Below, piece after piece: positions 34,901 to 43,126 of a stretch of 64,000 nt of DNA. Source of the DNA: Microbacterium sp. Gd 4-13 (GTDB lineage Bacteria; Actinomycetota; Actinomycetes; Actinomycetales; Microbacteriaceae); NCBI RefSeq assembly GCF_003095395.1, contig NZ_QEIJ01000004.1:186001-250000 (forward strand), written 5' to 3'. Every line of letters begins with the position of its first letter. Position 1 is the stretch's first letter. Made by a program: the position numbers and the translations under genes. Below the pieces are notes generated by a model that saw only the letters and a list, made by a program, of their open reading frames with translations, was not told the DNA's origin and made no database searches.

Positions 34901-37900
34901 CCGTTCGAAGGTGCTCGCCTACGACGCCGCCGGCGTCGAGAGCGCCCGACCGGTCGAGACGACGGTCATCACCGAGATCGTCGCCGGCAAGCGCGCCGAG
35001 TACGCGCTCAACCCCGACGGCACCATCTACTTCCTGCCGAACACGGCCGGAGCCAAGCACTACCAGCAGGCGCAGAGCGTCGGCGGAGGCATCGACCTCG
35101 AGCGCTATCTGCAGTTGTTCGATCGCACGGGTGAGCAGAGTTCCGAGAACTTCGTCGGGGTCAACGTCACCGAGGGTCGCCTGACCGTGAACGTGTACGA
35201 CATCAAGGAGAAGGGCCAGCCGCGCCTGTTCGAGAGCTTCGGCATCGATCGCGAGGTCACCCCGGTCAGTGCGCTGATCGATGCGCTCCCGGCAGTCGAG
35301 CAGCTGACGGCGGCGGATGCTGCGGCCGTGGCCGACGTCCGCACCGCGGTCGACGCCCTGTCGTCTGCCCAGCAGAGTGGTCTCGGCAACCTCGAGGCGT
35401 TCGAGGCCATCGAGGCGCGGATGCGCCAGCTGACCGGTGCCGTCGTGACCGACGGCAGCGAGATCGCGTGGGCGACGAACGCCGATGCGCGCCAGAGCGT
35501 GACGGTGCGCAACCACACCAGGACGCCGTTCGCCGACGTGCCGGTCAAGGTGACGCTGACCTCGACGCCGGGTCAGGATGCCGCGGGACTCGCCATCTTC
35601 GGCACCGATGGCGTCGCACTGCCGCACGAGGTCGAGACCTGGAACCCGGGCGGCGACTCCGTCATCTGGGTGCGCATGCCCGAGGTGCCCGCCGAGTCGG
35701 CGGCGACCGTCTGGGCCTACTTCGGCGCCGAAGGCGTCGAGAACGACCCGACCCTCGTCTGGGCCGAGGACTACTCGCTGGTCGAGCACTTCTCGCGTTC
35801 CGCCACCGCAGGGCAGACGCTCACCGACTCCACGGGCGCCCACCAGGGCACCGTCGTCGGAGGCGACCTCGTGACCGCGGCAGGCTCGCGCGGTGACGCC
35901 ATCGCCGCGATGGGAACATCACGCCTGCAGTACGCGGGCGACGTCGGAGGCGACGACGACCGCATCTCGATCAGTTCGGTCGTCTCGCTCACCGAGGCCC
36001 AACTGGCTCAGATGAAGGGGAACGCGCCGCTCGTGGCGAAGGAGTCTGCCACCGGCGACGGGCTGGCGAGCTTCTGGCAGGGCATCGTCCCCGGCGAGCG
36101 CCGTGTGGGCACCCGCTATCTCGGCAACAGCTGGGAGTTCGGCAACGCCGACCTCGGCCACCGCTTCGAGATGCCGTTCGACGGCAACAAGCACCTGGTC
36201 ACGCAGACGTACGACGGTATGACCTACTCGGTCTTCATCGACGGCGAAGAGGTGCACTCGCAGTTCCTCGAGTACCGCACCACCTACGGCGACGCCAAGG
36301 TGCTGACCACGATCGGCGACTACTTCACGAACGACGGGTCTCTGAAGAGCCCCTTCGTCGGCGAGCTGGCAGAGGTGCAGATCGCCGGGGTCGAGTTCAC
36401 TCCCGACTTCGAGGCGTTCCGCTACGCGAACTATCTCGGCGACGCCGTCGAGCTCGGTGACGTCGTCACGAAGGACGCCGACCGGGTGGTGCTCGCGGTG
36501 GCGACACCGCAGCCCGGCGGCGAGATCGAAGCCGGACTCGTGGACGTGACCGGCACGGTCAGCAAGCGTTCCGAGCTGGTGGCCACCGTCGGAGGCGCAG
36601 AGGTCTTCCGACAGTCCGTCGACGCGGGTCAGTTCTCGGTGCCGGTGCCGGTCAACGCGGTGGGAGAGCAGCAGCTGACCCTCACGGCGACGGCGGGCGC
36701 AGCATCCGATGAGATCACCACGGCACTTTCAGTGAGCGACACGACCGCGCCCGCCCGCCCGGAGGTGTCGGACACCTCGGCCACGGCGACGAGCGTCGAT
36801 CCGGCGGTCACCCTCACGGTGACCCCCCAGACCGACGACCGCGAGCGGGTGGACGCCTCGTTCTACGCCAACGCGACCGTGCCGCTCGGGGCGGCCAACA
36901 CCGTCGTGCGCACGGGGTCGACCACCGACCGCACGCCCGAAGCGCTCACGCCGAGCAGCGGGGTCGTCGGTGGCGACCTGCTGCCGACGACGGTGGGAGA
37001 CGACCAGAATCCGTTCCAGGTGTACACCGTGCAGCTGACGGACGAGCAGGCCGCTGAGGGCGAGTTCCACTTCTCATGGAGCGGCACGGGCGATGACCGT
37101 CGCGTGTCGGCGTGGGTGTGGGACAACACCGCGAGTGCTTGGGTGCTCTCCGACTCCGGGAACGACCGCGAGGGCGGTGTCGTCGAGCTCGACGTCGTGG
37201 CCCGCGCCGAGCAGGGTGCCGTCGCGAGCGACGGCACGGTGAGCCTTCTCGTGTGGCGAGGCCTCACCGAGCTGCCGTGGGGCGAGGGGCACGTCTTCGA
37301 GGCGGCTCCTGACGCGGCCGACTTCGACTGGGGCCTGCCGCACATCCCCGACACGCAGCTGTATTCGCAGGCGACGCCCGACTACATGACCAACCAGTTC
37401 GAGTACGTCGCGGCGCAGGCCGAGGAGCGCAAGACGAACATGGTCATCCAGTCGGGGGACTGGGTCAACCGTGAGTACCTCTCGCAGGAGTACCAGTGGA
37501 AGAACGCCGAACCGTCGGCGAAGGCGCTCGAAGACGCCGGGCTTCCCTACCTGATCTCCTGGGGCAACCACGATTACTCCGCCCCGCGCAACAACCGCGT
37601 GATGCTGCCGAAGTACTTCCCGATGTCTCGATTCGAGTCGAGCCTCGAGGGAAGTGACTGGACCTTCGGCGGAAGCAACGACATCGACAACTACTACTAC
37701 ACGGGCGAGGTCGATGGCGCGAAGCTCCTGCTGCTGACCGTCGGGTTCTTCTCGATCGACAACGCCAATGACGCCGGGCTCGCCTGGGCGCGCGGCGTGA
37801 TCGCCGCGCACCCCGATCGCAGCGTGATCCTCGCCGTGCACCAGTCGGTGACCACCGGAACCAACCGCTGGGCGAACAGCAACGTCACCCAGATGATCGA

Positions 37901-39245
37901 CGACTTCGACAACGTGAAGCTCGTGCTCGGCGGTCACATCTCCGGCACCGGCGTGGCGTCGCGCACCAATGCGCGGGGCAACACCGCGTACGGTCTGCTC
38001 ACCGACTACCAGAGCCGTGTGTACGGCGGCCAGCAGTTCTTCCGCAACATGAGCTTCGACGCGGAGAACAATCTGCTCTACTCGAACACCTGGTCACCGC
38101 TGCTCGAGACCGCGGTGTCGGATGGTCCGTACCACTCGTCGATCGACGCGTCGGCCGTGCCGGGCTTCCACGGTTCGGACTCCGAGAACTTCGTGATCGA
38201 GTTCGATCTCGGGGGGACGACGACCCGCACCCTCCAGACGCAATCTCTGACGCTGTCGGCCGGAGAGCCCGTCAAGATCGGCGACACGGTCTCGACGGTC
38301 GGTGACGAGCCGGTGTCGATGGTGCTCGAAGGGGCAGAGGCCGGATTCGAGTACGAGTGGTACGCCGACCTGGTCGACGCGGCGGGCAACGCGACACGCA
38401 GCCCTGTCTCGACCTTCACGATCACCGAGGTCTCGGCGCCGACTGCTCCGCGCGACGTCACAGCCGCGGTGACCGCAGACACGGTGCACGTCGAGTGGGC
38501 CGCGCCCGAGGCCGACGGCGGCATGCCGGTGACGCGCTACGAGATCACGGTGGGTGAGAGGGTCGTGACCGTCGACGGGGGTATCCTCTCGACCGACGTC
38601 GCCGGCCTCGAACCGGGCACGTATGCGGTGACGGTGCGCGCCCAGAATGCGGCCGGCTGGTCGACGGCTTCTGCGGCGGTCTCGGTCGAGGTCACGGCTG
38701 CCCCCGAGGTCCCCACCCCCGTGGTGTCGGTCACGGGTGTTCTGAAGCCCGGAGGCGCGATCTCGGTCGCCGGTTCCGGACTCGCCGGGCAGACCGAGTA
38801 CACCGTGCAGCTGCGTTCGACTCCGACCACGTTGGGCACGGTCACCACGGCCGCCGACGGCACCTTCGCCCTGTCGTCGACGATCCCGGCAGACACGACG
38901 CCCGGTGAGCACTCGGTCGTGGTCATGCTCGGTTCGGCGGACCTCGCCTCGACGAAGATCATGGTCACCGCGGGGTCCAGCGATCCGGGTGAGACGCCCG
39001 GCCCCGGTGAGACCCCCGGCCCCGGTGAGACGTCGGGCCCGGGTGCGACCCCTGGCCCGGGTGCGACCACTGCGCCGGGGACGACGCCCGGGTCGGCTGC
39101 CGGCCCCTCCGACGGCCTCTCAGGTCACCTGCCGACGACCGGTGCCGACGCCACGTGGGTGCCCTGGGCGGTGGGGGCGGCGCTGCTGCTCCTGATCGCG
39201 GGCTCGGGGGTGATGCTCGCGCGTCGACGTCGCGTCGGCGTCTGA
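31923..39245 (+). CDS. Giant LPXTG surface protein with two metallophosphoesterase domains
   Basis: A 2440-residue secreted protein. A signal peptide (cleavage near residue 38, AQA-AT) is followed by two about 330-residue repeats (about 40-362 and 365-690), each starting with a G-T-G/A-x-A-D-P-F/Y module and ending GHPVP, resembling beta-helical GLUG-like surface modules. Next come a purple-acid-phosphatase-like Fn3 domain and phosphoesterase 1 (DTQ about 803, NGDVVEHG about 837, GNHD about 871, GHDH about 988), a DUF2341 plus LamG-like region (about 1180-1510), Ig-like domains, phosphoesterase 2 (DTQ about 1809, SGDW about 1845, WGNHD about 1880, GGHISG about 2003), Fn3 (about 2173-2256), a Pro/Gly linker, LPTTG at 2403-2407, a helix and a basic tail. 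It is probably sortase-anchored. The substrates are unknown. Confidence 0.93.
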   Translation: MRSITPVGSRSVRIGIVGAVIAALAVPLAALPAQAATLAGIEGTGSAGDPFRIDSAEDLLTFAAAANGDPGTYGASNLQLTADIDMAGKPEFPGIDQFSGTLDGTGHTVSDIVYGTSSASGGHRGFIRRLTEGTVANLTIEGPSADNGQGTGYIAGVAVYATRATITGTQVIDADFTATNGEKVAGLVSESDGSTITDNFSQGTFVAAKMPGGLVAYSKGASRIERNLADADLTVLQAGAAGGSRGIDAAMIVSYPGNPNSGTFANNVALGGSIAYTGLIDGFVGRVIGYTGYSGWSALDNLASSDITISGATVAGPGTKSQHGRDTAPADLAKQSTYEALGWDFAETWTFDAVLGHPVPTYIYSLAGAGTADAPYEIATPADLEFLAAELNAGNAKYTGASHFALTADLDFAGRAPFVGIDRFTAVLDGRGSTISDITYARSTSSARLGLIRAMNGGEVRDLVLDGVTAHSASTAEGDWVAAMAVVAENSRFDGVSLLGLDLQAPGAEKVAGFAAELRGDSRVTGSWVDGDITAKKLPAGIASYAHNSSVIRDNLASVDLDVTAAGGDGGTRGIDAGAVVAYPGSGNKITIERNVVYSGSIDYSGRVPGFAGRVLGYYQTSGNYRVPTLRENLANSAFTVNGATVTGTATDAHGADTTAEQLAQQATYEKIGWDFGADWTFDAQLGHPVPRFVQDAERPNRIATTFSGDSKSQRGFSWYSTLSGDGGTVRLGTDRELADPMTVKAERKVNRHGETFFQAVATGLEPGTRYFYQVGDHAAQVWSATGSFVTSDGESDFAFVDLTDTQSQNLTEAELSAATIAKSLATVPSAEFVIHNGDVVEHGDLEQDWIDLLDASRESLLSTTLAPASGNHDQAANAFTDHFALEAPNGQDTSTGAYYSYDYNRAHFAVLNTNEGGAQGVSASQIEWLRSDVTAARERGAQWIIVTMHKGPYTTANHLDDGDVIAMRDTLVPVIDELDIDLVFQGHDHVMSRSKVLAYDAAGVESARPVETTVITEIVAGKRAEYALNPDGTIYFLPNTAGAKHYQQAQSVGGGIDLERYLQLFDRTGEQSSENFVGVNVTEGRLTVNVYDIKEKGQPRLFESFGIDREVTPVSALIDALPAVEQLTAADAAAVADVRTAVDALSSAQQSGLGNLEAFEAIEARMRQLTGAVVTDGSEIAWATNADARQSVTVRNHTRTPFADVPVKVTLTSTPGQDAAGLAIFGTDGVALPHEVETWNPGGDSVIWVRMPEVPAESAATVWAYFGAEGVENDPTLVWAEDYSLVEHFSRSATAGQTLTDSTGAHQGTVVGGDLVTAAGSRGDAIAAMGTSRLQYAGDVGGDDDRISISSVVSLTEAQLAQMKGNAPLVAKESATGDGLASFWQGIVPGERRVGTRYLGNSWEFGNADLGHRFEMPFDGNKHLVTQTYDGMTYSVFIDGEEVHSQFLEYRTTYGDAKVLTTIGDYFTNDGSLKSPFVGELAEVQIAGVEFTPDFEAFRYANYLGDAVELGDVVTKDADRVVLAVATPQPGGEIEAGLVDVTGTVSKRSELVATVGGAEVFRQSVDAGQFSVPVPVNAVGEQQLTLTATAGAASDEITTALSVSDTTAPARPEVSDTSATATSVDPAVTLTVTPQTDDRERVDASFYANATVPLGAANTVVRTGSTTDRTPEALTPSSGVVGGDLLPTTVGDDQNPFQVYTVQLTDEQAAEGEFHFSWSGTGDDRRVSAWVWDNTASAWVLSDSGNDREGGVVELDVVARAEQGAVASDGTVSLLVWRGLTELPWGEGHVFEAAPDAADFDWGLPHIPDTQLYSQATPDYMTNQFEYVAAQAEERKTNMVIQSGDWVNREYLSQEYQWKNAEPSAKALEDAGLPYLISWGNHDYSAPRNNRVMLPKYFPMSRFESSLEGSDWTFGGSNDIDNYYYTGEVDGAKLLLLTVGFFSIDNANDAGLAWARGVIAAHPDRSVILAVHQSVTTGTNRWANSNVTQMIDDFDNVKLVLGGHISGTGVASRTNARGNTAYGLLTDYQSRVYGGQQFFRNMSFDAENNLLYSNTWSPLLETAVSDGPYHSSIDASAVPGFHGSDSENFVIEFDLGGTTTRTLQTQSLTLSAGEPVKIGDTVSTVGDEPVSMVLEGAEAGFEYEWYADLVDAAGNATRSPVSTFTITEVSAPTAPRDVTAAVTADTVHVEWAAPEADGGMPVTRYEITVGERVVTVDGGILSTDVAGLEPGTYAVTVRAQNAAGWSTASAAVSVEVTAAPEVPTPVVSVTGVLKPGGAISVAGSGLAGQTEYTVQLRSTPTTLGTVTTAADGTFALSSTIPADTTPGEHSVVVMLGSADLASTKIMVTAGSSDPGETPGPGETPGPGETSGPGATPGPGATTAPGTTPGSAAGPSDGLSGHLPTTGADATWVPWAVGAALLLLIAGSGVMLARRRRVGV

Positions 39246-39260
39246 CGACGATCGTCTCGA

Positions 39261-39292
39261 GAGACGGCCGGGCCTGCGGGCTCGGCCGTCTC
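39261..39292 (+). terminator. Strong hairpin, terminator of the giant surface-protein gene
   Basis: GAGACGGCCG and CGGCCGTCTC form a perfect 10-bp stem that extends inside with G-C pairs, starting 16 bp after the stop codon. There is no T-run, as is usual for actinobacterial terminators. Confidence 0.75.
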
Positions 39293-39428
39293 CGTGCGTG
39301 GCAGACTCCGGTCGAATCCCGCCGCCATCGACTGCGGCGCGTTCGCCCGCGTGGTCTCGTGCGTCTCTAGACTCGCGATGTAGGGCCGAAACCGCCGTGG
39401 TCTCGGTCGCGGGGAGAGGGAGTTCGAT

Positions 39429-40484
39429 ATGCAGATCGCCATGGTGGGTCTCGGGCGCATGGGCGGCAACATCGTCCGACGGCTGATGAACGACGGACAC
39501 GAAGCCGTCGTCTACGACGTGAACCCCGACACGGTGACCGCGCTCGCCGACGAGGGCGCCACCGGTGCGTCGTCGTACGCCGACCTGGCGTCGAAGCTGC
39601 AGGCCCCGCGCGTCGTGTGGCTCATGATCCCCGCCGGCCTCACCGGGCAGGTCGTCGACCAGATCGCCGAGGTGCTCGAGCCCGGCGACATCATCATCGA
39701 CGGCGGCAACTCGAACTACAAAGACGACGTGCGGCGCGCAGCCGCCCTCGCCGACAAGGGCGTCCAGTACGTCGACGTGGGAACGAGCGGCGGCGTCTTC
39801 GGCCTCGAGCGCGGCTACTGCCTCATGGTGGGCGGGCCCGACGAGGCCGTCGCCACGATCGAGCCGATCCTTCGCACCATCGCCCCGGGCGTCGGCGAGA
39901 TCGCCCGCACGCCCGGGCGCACCGGGGAGGTCGCACCCGAGGAACAGGGGTGGCTGCACTGCGGGCCGTCGGGCGCCGGACACTTCGTGAAGATGGTGCA
40001 CAACGGCATCGAGTACGGCATCATGGCGGCGCTCGCCGAGGGACTCAACATTCTGCACAACGCCGATGCGGGCAAGCGCGAGGCCGAGCACTCGGCCGAG
40101 ATCGCTCCGCTCGAAGAACCCGAGTTCTACCAGTTCACGATCGACACCCCGAAGGTCGCCGAGCTGTGGCGTCGCGGGTCGGTCATCTCTTCGTGGCTGC
40201 TCGATCTCACCGCCGCCGCGCTCGAGCAGAACCCCACCCTCGACGGCCTCGCCGGCCGCGTCTCCGACTCGGGCGAGGGCCGATGGACGGTGAAGGCCGC
40301 CGTCGACACCGGTGTTCCGGCTCCCGTGCTCGCCGCGTCGCTGTTCGAGCGTTTCGCCTCGCGCGGCGAAGACCACTACGCGAACCAGATCCTCTCGGCG
40401 ATGCGCCTGCAGTTCGGCGGACACCAGGAGCTCCCCGCCGGCGACGTTCTCGAAGCCGGCGCCCGGAAGGCCGATCAGGGATGA
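39429..40484 (+). CDS. gnd: 6-phosphogluconate dehydrogenase, short decarboxylating form
   Basis: A 351-residue enzyme that oxidatively decarboxylates 6-phosphogluconate to ribulose 5-phosphate. It is the short, usually NAD-preferring form found in actinobacteria, against about 470 residues for the long form. The Rossmann motif GLGRMGGN begins at residue 7. The substrate motif DVGTSGGVFGL and the catalytic-lysine region GPSGAGHFVKMVHNGIEYG are intact. It overlaps the next gene by 4 bp (ATGA). Physiological coenzyme is inferred from the family. Confidence 0.94.
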   Translation: MQIAMVGLGRMGGNIVRRLMNDGHEAVVYDVNPDTVTALADEGATGASSYADLASKLQAPRVVWLMIPAGLTGQVVDQIAEVLEPGDIIIDGGNSNYKDDVRRAAALADKGVQYVDVGTSGGVFGLERGYCLMVGGPDEAVATIEPILRTIAPGVGEIARTPGRTGEVAPEEQGWLHCGPSGAGHFVKMVHNGIEYGIMAALAEGLNILHNADAGKREAEHSAEIAPLEEPEFYQFTIDTPKVAELWRRGSVISSWLLDLTAAALEQNPTLDGLAGRVSDSGEGRWTVKAAVDTGVPAPVLAASLFERFASRGEDHYANQILSAMRLQFGGHQELPAGDVLEAGARKADQG

Positions 40485-40783
40485 CGTTCGTCAACGCGGG
40501 CACCCTCGGCGCCGAGCCGGGAAAGCGCGACGAGCTCGCCGCGCACCTCACGCGGCGAAGCCCCGCTCTCGCCGACGCCGGATGCCTGGCATACGAGGTG
40601 GGCGTGATCGACGATGAGCCCGACACGGTGTTCGTCGTCGAGATCTGGACGGATGCCGCGGCGCACCGCGCCTCGCTGGAGCTGCCCGACGTGCAGGCCT
40701 CGATCGCGGCGGCGCGGCCGTTGCTGTCGGGGGAGTTCGGCGGGTTCCGCTTCGACGCGGTCGGGTCGCCGCTGCGCGACTGA
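40481..40783 (+). CDS. Antibiotic-biosynthesis-monooxygenase (ABM) domain protein
   Basis: A 100-residue dimeric alpha/beta ferredoxin-like protein of the ABM (putative quinol monooxygenase, YgiN-like) family. Pattern elements are the N-terminal strand, the helix GKRDELAAHLTRRSPAL, the GCLAYEVGVIDD strand pair and FVVEIWTDAAAHRASLELP. The ATG at 40481 overlaps the gnd stop, so it is coupled to it. Quinol or another aromatic substrate is inferred from the family; heme-binding relatives exist. Confidence 0.88.
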   Translation: MTFVNAGTLGAEPGKRDELAAHLTRRSPALADAGCLAYEVGVIDDEPDTVFVVEIWTDAAAHRASLELPDVQASIAAARPLLSGEFGGFRFDAVGSPLRD

Positions 40784-40802
40784 CCGAGGTGGACGAGGGG
40801 TC

Positions 40803-41594
40803 ATGGACGATCGGACGAGCGCGGAGCTGACGTCGCTGCGCGCGCGGGCGTACGGTCGGGGGACCGGTCTTGAGGACGATCGCGAGGCGCTCGACCGGCT
40901 GGCGGAGCTGGAGGAGCTCTCGCTCGCCGAACGTGCGCCGACGCCGCCCCCGAGCGAGACGTACGCGCCCGATGCCGCGGGGGAACCCGTTCGCGGCGCC
41001 GATCCGGAGGTGTCGATCGACGGCGCCGTCGTCGGCCCCGAGACGGAGGAGGAGGCGCCCGAGCCTCGGCGGCCCCTCATCTGGTGGACGCGTCGGCGGA
41101 TCGCCGCGGTGGGTGCGTTGGGGCTGGTCGCGGTGATCATCGCGGTCGCGGCGATCTCGGCCGCCTTCACGTACCGGCTGCAGGCCGACCCTCGTGAGAT
41201 CGCGGTGCTGCAGATCGACCCGAGCGCCGAGTGGCCGGAGATGATGGGGAACCGTCCGGACGGGAGCGAGATCTTCGAGGAGTTCTACGGTCTGCGGGCC
41301 TTCGTCCAGGACAACGCACCGCGCTTGTCGGCCGTCGACGTGTGTCTGTCGGTGATCGAGGCGTCGGCGGTGACCGGGCGGAGTTCCTATAGCAACTTCT
41401 ACATCGGTGCGTGCGGGGCCGGCGAGTTCCCGGCCACGGTCTCGATGCTCGTCAACAGCACCGCTCCCGACGAACTGCAGGAGCGCTTCCCGGCGGGCAC
41501 CTCGTTGCAGTTCATCCTGCGCGGCGACGAACTGGCCGTCTTGAGCTCCCCGCCGGCGCCCGTCGCCGTCGACGAGGCCGCCGACGCGGGCTGA
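40803..41594 (+). CDS. Membrane-anchored hypothetical protein, related to the convergent gene
   Basis: A 263-residue protein: a charged N-terminal domain starting ELTSLRARAYGRGTG and containing a LDRLAELEELS helix, a Pro/Glu-rich linker, one membrane span (about residues 98-122), and an extracytoplasmic domain with two cysteines (VDVCLSVIEASAV and YIGACGAGEF). The N-terminal module is shared with the convergent gene at 41600-42310. The ATG at 40803 has a GAGGGG-like site. Function unknown. Confidence 0.78.
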   Translation: MDDRTSAELTSLRARAYGRGTGLEDDREALDRLAELEELSLAERAPTPPPSETYAPDAAGEPVRGADPEVSIDGAVVGPETEEEAPEPRRPLIWWTRRRIAAVGALGLVAVIIAVAAISAAFTYRLQADPREIAVLQIDPSAEWPEMMGNRPDGSEIFEEFYGLRAFVQDNAPRLSAVDVCLSVIEASAVTGRSSYSNFYIGACGAGEFPATVSMLVNSTAPDELQERFPAGTSLQFILRGDELAVLSSPPAPVAVDEAADAG

Positions 41595-41599
41595 GCCAG

Positions 41600-42310
41600 T
41601 CAGACCACGTAGGCGACGACGTTCTCGGAGAGACGTACCGGGTCGCCGAAGGCGGATCCCTGCACGTCGCCCACGTAGACGGTCACGCCGCCCACGCCGC
41701 TGAAGCCGACGCTTCCGCGGCCCGTGGGGTTCTCCGAGCAGCCCGCGCCCGAGAGCACGTCGGAGCCCGCGACCCGCACGAAGACGCAGACGCCGGCCAC
41801 GTCGGCCGGTCGCGCGAGGAAGACGTCGTAGCCGTTCAGTCGGGCGATGAAGCGGGTCGACGACAGGTCGATCGATTCTGCGACGGGATCCTCGGGTGCC
41901 GCGGCGATCACGTCCTCCTCGGTCTGCGGCAGGAGGAGCTCGGAGAAGTCGTCGGGGGCGGCGGGAGTGGCGACGACGAGGCCGGCGGCGAAGGCGGCGC
42001 CGCCCACCGCCGCGGCCACGACCGTGGCCGAGACCGCGGCGCGCCACCGGGAGCGGCGCGGCGCGTGCTCGGCCGGCGCGGGGGGTGTCGGCTCGTAGCC
42101 GGACGTGTCGGGGATGTGCTCGTCGCGCATGGCCGGAGTCGTCTGGCTGGTCGCCGGGTCGGCGGCAACGGATGCGGCGTCGCTCAGCGCCCCCGGGTCC
42201 CGGAATGCCGCTTCGAGCTCGTGGAGGCGTGCGATGTCGGCGTCGCTCGGGTGACCGCCGGTGCCGTAGACGCGCTCCCGCAGCCGTCGGAGTTCGTCGT
42301 CAGGCGTCAT
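41600..42310 (-). CDS. Membrane-anchored hypothetical protein, related to the convergent gene
   Basis: A 236-residue protein with the same plan as its convergent neighbour: an N-terminal ELRRLRERVYGTGG module with an acidic helix, a proline-rich linker, a membrane span (about residues 92-115), and an extracytoplasmic domain with cysteines in VAGVCVFVR and GAGCSEN. The two stop codons are only 5 bp apart. The shared N-terminal module suggests an old inverted duplication or a lineage-specific family. Function unknown. Confidence 0.78.
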   Translation of the reverse strand: MTPDDELRRLRERVYGTGGHPSDADIARLHELEAAFRDPGALSDAASVAADPATSQTTPAMRDEHIPDTSGYEPTPPAPAEHAPRRSRWRAAVSATVVAAAVGGAAFAAGLVVATPAAPDDFSELLLPQTEEDVIAAAPEDPVAESIDLSSTRFIARLNGYDVFLARPADVAGVCVFVRVAGSDVLSGAGCSENPTGRGSVGFSGVGGVTVYVGDVQGSAFGDPVRLSENVVAYVV

Positions 42311-42448
42311 GCGACAAGTCTCGCGCAGCATCCGCTCTCGCGAACACACGGGTTCGGCGCCAGCGCACGGCCTGCGCACGGGCCGCGGCCGTGTGCTCGG
42401 GCACAAGCCGTGTGCGGGGGCGATGGGGCGCGCGACTACGCTGGTGCA

Positions 42449-43126
42449 GTGACCCGAGCGATCGTCGTGCTGCCGTGGCGCCCCGCGCCCTCCCGCATCC
42501 CCGCCTACGAGCGCGTGCGCGACTGGTACGCGATGCAGCTGCCGGAGCTCGAGGTCACCACGATCGACACCGACGATCAGCCGTTCGTGCTCGCCGCGTG
42601 CCGCAACAAGGCGATGCGCGACGCGCCCGACGACACCGTCGTCGTCATCGGCGACGCCGACACCCTGCCCGAACCCGCCCCGCTGCGCGCCGCGATCGCG
42701 GCCGCACGGCACAGCGACCGCGTGCACCTGCCCTACGACGAGTACCGCTGGCTGGGCCGCCCCGGGTCCGCGCAGTTCGACGCCGGTGTGCCGCTCGCCG
42801 ACTGCGAGTACGAGCTCGTGCTCGGCGCCTGCTCGGGCGTCTACGTCGCGACCCCGCGCACGTGGGCCGCGCACGGCGGGCAGGACGAGAACTTCCGCGG
42901 GTGGGGTTTCGAAGACGCCGCCTGGTTCCTCGCGCACGAGACCCTCCTCGGCGGTCCTCCCGTGCGGCACGCGGGCCGTGTCTACGCGCTCCACCACACC
43001 GGGGAGGTGCGTGCCGGAGCGCAGTACGACCTGAACGCCGCCCGCATGGAGCGATACCGGCAGGCGGCGGGCGACCCGGCGGCGATGGCTCAGCTGGTCG
43101 CCGAGGTGCCGGTCAGCGCCGCGTAG
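42449..43126 (+). CDS. GT2-like glycosyltransferase with galactosyltransferase-type C-terminal motif
   Basis: A 225-residue GT-A protein. The N-terminus TRAIVVLPWRPAPSR leads to a GDADTLPEP (DxD) metal-nucleotide motif near residue 70. The C-terminal GWGFEDAAW resembles the N-acetylgalactosaminyltransferase C-terminal motif (GxGxED). GTG at 42449 follows a TACGCT box by 7 bases. Its 3' end overlaps the convergent GT1-like gene by 37 bp. Donor and acceptor are unknown. Confidence 0.87.
   Translation: MTRAIVVLPWRPAPSRIPAYERVRDWYAMQLPELEVTTIDTDDQPFVLAACRNKAMRDAPDDTVVVIGDADTLPEPAPLRAAIAAARHSDRVHLPYDEYRWLGRPGSAQFDAGVPLADCEYELVLGACSGVYVATPRTWAAHGGQDENFRGWGFEDAAWFLAHETLLGGPPVRHAGRVYALHHTGEVRAGAQYDLNAARMERYRQAAGDPAAMAQLVAEVPVSAA

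Noticed and set aside
32652..35843. An about 1060-codon antisense open frame under the giant surface-protein gene
   Set aside because: The sense frame has signal peptide, domain motifs and LPXTG. The antisense protein is low-complexity Arg/Asp/His/Val-rich and starts without a ribosome-binding site.
38983..39110. Tandem repeat CCCGGCCCCGGTGAGA-type units, possible CRISPR or minisatellite
   Set aside because: The units are in frame and encode a Pro/Gly/Thr/Glu cell-wall linker before the LPXTG motif; there are no spacers or regular palindromic repeats.
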